DNA from: an uncultured archaeon
GTDB lineage: Archaea > Altiarchaeota > Altiarchaeia > IMC4 > SCGC-AAA252-I15
Reading direction: 5' to 3'
Length of the DNA: 36,660 nucleotides
Assembly: GCA_902384455.1 (NCBI GenBank)
Contig: CABMCB010000038.1
Coordinates: 1 to 36,660, forward strand
The position numbers and the translations under genes were made by a program. A model generated the notes under the pieces. That model searched no databases. It was not told where the DNA came from and saw only the letters and a list, made by a program, of their open reading frames with translations. Numbering within the stretch: the stretch's first letter is position 1; each line of letters opens with the position of its first letter. Shown here in pieces: positions 35,498-36,660 of this stretch.

Positions 35498-36325
35498 ATG
35501 AGGCTTCAATCACGCAACCGCATCAACTATCAGAACCGCCCCCTATCAAACGAAGAATTGAACGAAATTGTGCCATCGGCGTTTGCCACTCAGCCGTGGT
35601 ACGCGCAGTCCTCTCGTTATGCCTTTGTGCCCACGTCGAATGTTATTGATGGGATGCGCTCCGCTGGTTTTCAGCCCTTCAATGCCATTCAGTCCGCCTC
35701 TCGGACTCTCGATAAGAAGTTTTTCACCAAGCACGAAATCCGCTTTCGCGCCAATGATGCCGTTGCCGTGGTCGGCGATACGTTTGTGGAAGCAATTCTG
35801 ATTAACTCTCACGACGGCACCTCGGCTTACGAACTGTCTTTAGGAGCGTGGCGTTTGACTTGCTTGAACGGCGCGAAGGTTTCCGAGGGTCTGGCCGAAA
35901 TCGTCAAAATCCGCCACACCGGAAACATTATTCAAAACGTTGTCGAAGCTACCCAGAATATTTTGCTCGCCGCCCCCAAGGTCGTCGAAGCTATCGCCAA
36001 GTGGAAGACAATCGACCTCTCCCCCGCCGAATCGCGCATACTGGCAGAGGAGGCGCACAGTATTCGCTTCGATGATGCCGCTATTGCCCCATAACCGGAA
36101 AAGCTGTTGCAGCCTCGCCGCTATCAGGACAACGGCACTGACTTGTGGTCTACGTTTAACCGCATTCAGGAAAATGCAGTCGAAGGCGGACTTAAGACCT
36201 TTAACCCGTCTACCTCTCGTCGAAACCGCACCCGCCCGGTCGTGGGTATTGCGGAGAATACCAAACTCAATCGAGCCCTCTGGTCTCTTATGGAGAAAAT
36301 GGCGGAGCTAAAGGGCGCGGCCTAA
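35498..36325 (+). CDS. DUF932 family protein interrupted by one in-frame TAA
   Basis: The frame reads 198 codons from ATG 35498 (MRLQSRNRINYQNRPLS), then TAA at 36092-36094, then continues in the same frame as PEKLLQPRRYQDNGTDLW to KLNRALWSLMEKMAELKGAA, with TAA at 36325. Family features lie on both sides of the stop: SRYAFVPTSNVIDGMR, LINSHDGTSAYEL, LTCLNGAKVSEG before it; the RR-D-LW and VVGIAENTKLNRALW motifs after it. The stop replaces one residue in a variable position (AIAP-stop-PEKLL). The role of DUF932 in phages is unknown; homologues are common in phages and plasmids. Confidence 0.8.
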
Positions 36326-36381
36326 ATAACCGGCGCAGGGCGGAGCGCAAAATCCGCCCACCGAGTTCAGGAGAAGTAAAG

Positions 36382-36660
36382 ATGAAAATCATTAACAGAT
36401 TTACCGGGCTGATAATTTATAAAGACGAAGCAGCGTCTTTAAAAAATTCGGTAGAGCAGGCTGTTATAGCTGGAAAATCTCTCGTATGCTCCGACCTCGG
36501 AGGAGCCAACCTCAGAGGAGCCAACCTCGGAGGAGCCGACCTCGGAGGAGCCAACCTCGGAGGAGCCAACCTCGTAGGAGCCAACCTCGGAGGAGCCAAC
36601 CTCGTAGGAGCCAACCTCAGAGAAGCCAACCTCAGAGGAGCCAACCTCGGAGGAGCCCAC
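36382..36660 (+). CDS. Pentapeptide-repeat protein, partial (runs off right edge)
   Basis: ATG 36382 after AGGAGAAGTAAAG. After about 35 N-terminal residues ([19 protein letters not shown]) the frame consists of A(N/D)LxG pentads ([20 protein letters not shown] and on), at least ten units, still open at the edge. Such proteins form a right-handed beta helix that can mimic DNA; some bind gyrase. The repeat DNA is nearly identical between units, so unit number may vary. Confidence 0.85.
   Translation, partial: MKIINRFTGLIIYKDEAASLKNSVEQAVIAGKSLVCSDLGGANLRGANLGGADLGGANLGGANLVGANLGGANLVGANLREANLRGANLGGAH

Noticed and set aside
31100..36325. Genome-wide recoding of TAA
   Set aside because: TAA ends many normal genes here, including overlapping TAATG junctions, and no tRNA with anticodon UUA is seen.
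36417..36660. Minus-strand repeat frames (APPRLAPT and SSEVG repeats)
   Set aside because: Antisense of the pentapeptide-repeat gene, whose plus frame has a ribosome site and the A(N/D)LxG pattern.

Overview
This is part of a double-stranded DNA tailed phage genome (Caudoviricetes). It encodes a large terminase, a portal, a likely scaffold and an N4-gp56-type major capsid protein. The long portal (about 707 aa) and this capsid family suggest a podovirus-like virion. Consensus sigma-70 promoters (TTGACA, 17 bp, TACACT), strong Shine-Dalgarno sites and CCA-encoding tRNA genes point to a bacterial, probably Gram-negative host. The host cannot be named from the sequence.

Layout. (1) Positions 1-18800, all on the minus strand, form the virion and lysis-type block. 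Transcription runs from high to low coordinates through virion proteins, small membrane proteins, a trypsin-like protease, a histidine phosphatase, terminase, portal, scaffold, the capsid gene, two unknown genes and a tail fibre that leaves the window on the left. The capsid gene is cut into four exons by three group I introns, two of which carry homing endonucleases (HNH and LAGLIDADG). (2) Positions 18850-28700, minus strand, are a tRNA array. It holds about 31 well-formed tRNA genes plus degenerate copies and halves, seven HNH endonuclease genes, a few small phage genes and several hairpin-rich non-coding segments. All amino acids except Glu are represented, Ala only by an atypical gene. 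Several HNH frames run into the following tRNA, so that their stop codon lies inside it. Two consensus promoters stand at the head of the array. (3) Positions 28700-29450 hold a short cluster of small minus-strand genes. (4) Positions 29450-31100 hold no convincing intact gene. This stretch has operator-like palindromes, a decayed repeat-coding frame, strong hairpins and a 526-bp array of eight related elements arranged as a large nested inverted repeat. It separates the two transcription directions, so it is a candidate origin and control region. (5) Positions 31100-36660, plus strand, are an early-type region of many small, tightly overlapping genes. They sit behind repeated promoter modules sharing GTACT-type operators, followed by a DUF932 gene and a pentapeptide-repeat gene that runs off the right edge.

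The most notable points are the 526-bp nested inverted repeat, the HNH genes that terminate inside tRNA genes, a 189-nt ORF-less group I intron related to its HNH-bearing neighbour in the same gene, structured RNA candidates between tRNAs, two genes (DUF932 and a small early gene) interrupted by a single in-frame TAA, and one virion gene that needs a +1 or -2 shift at a run of seven T.
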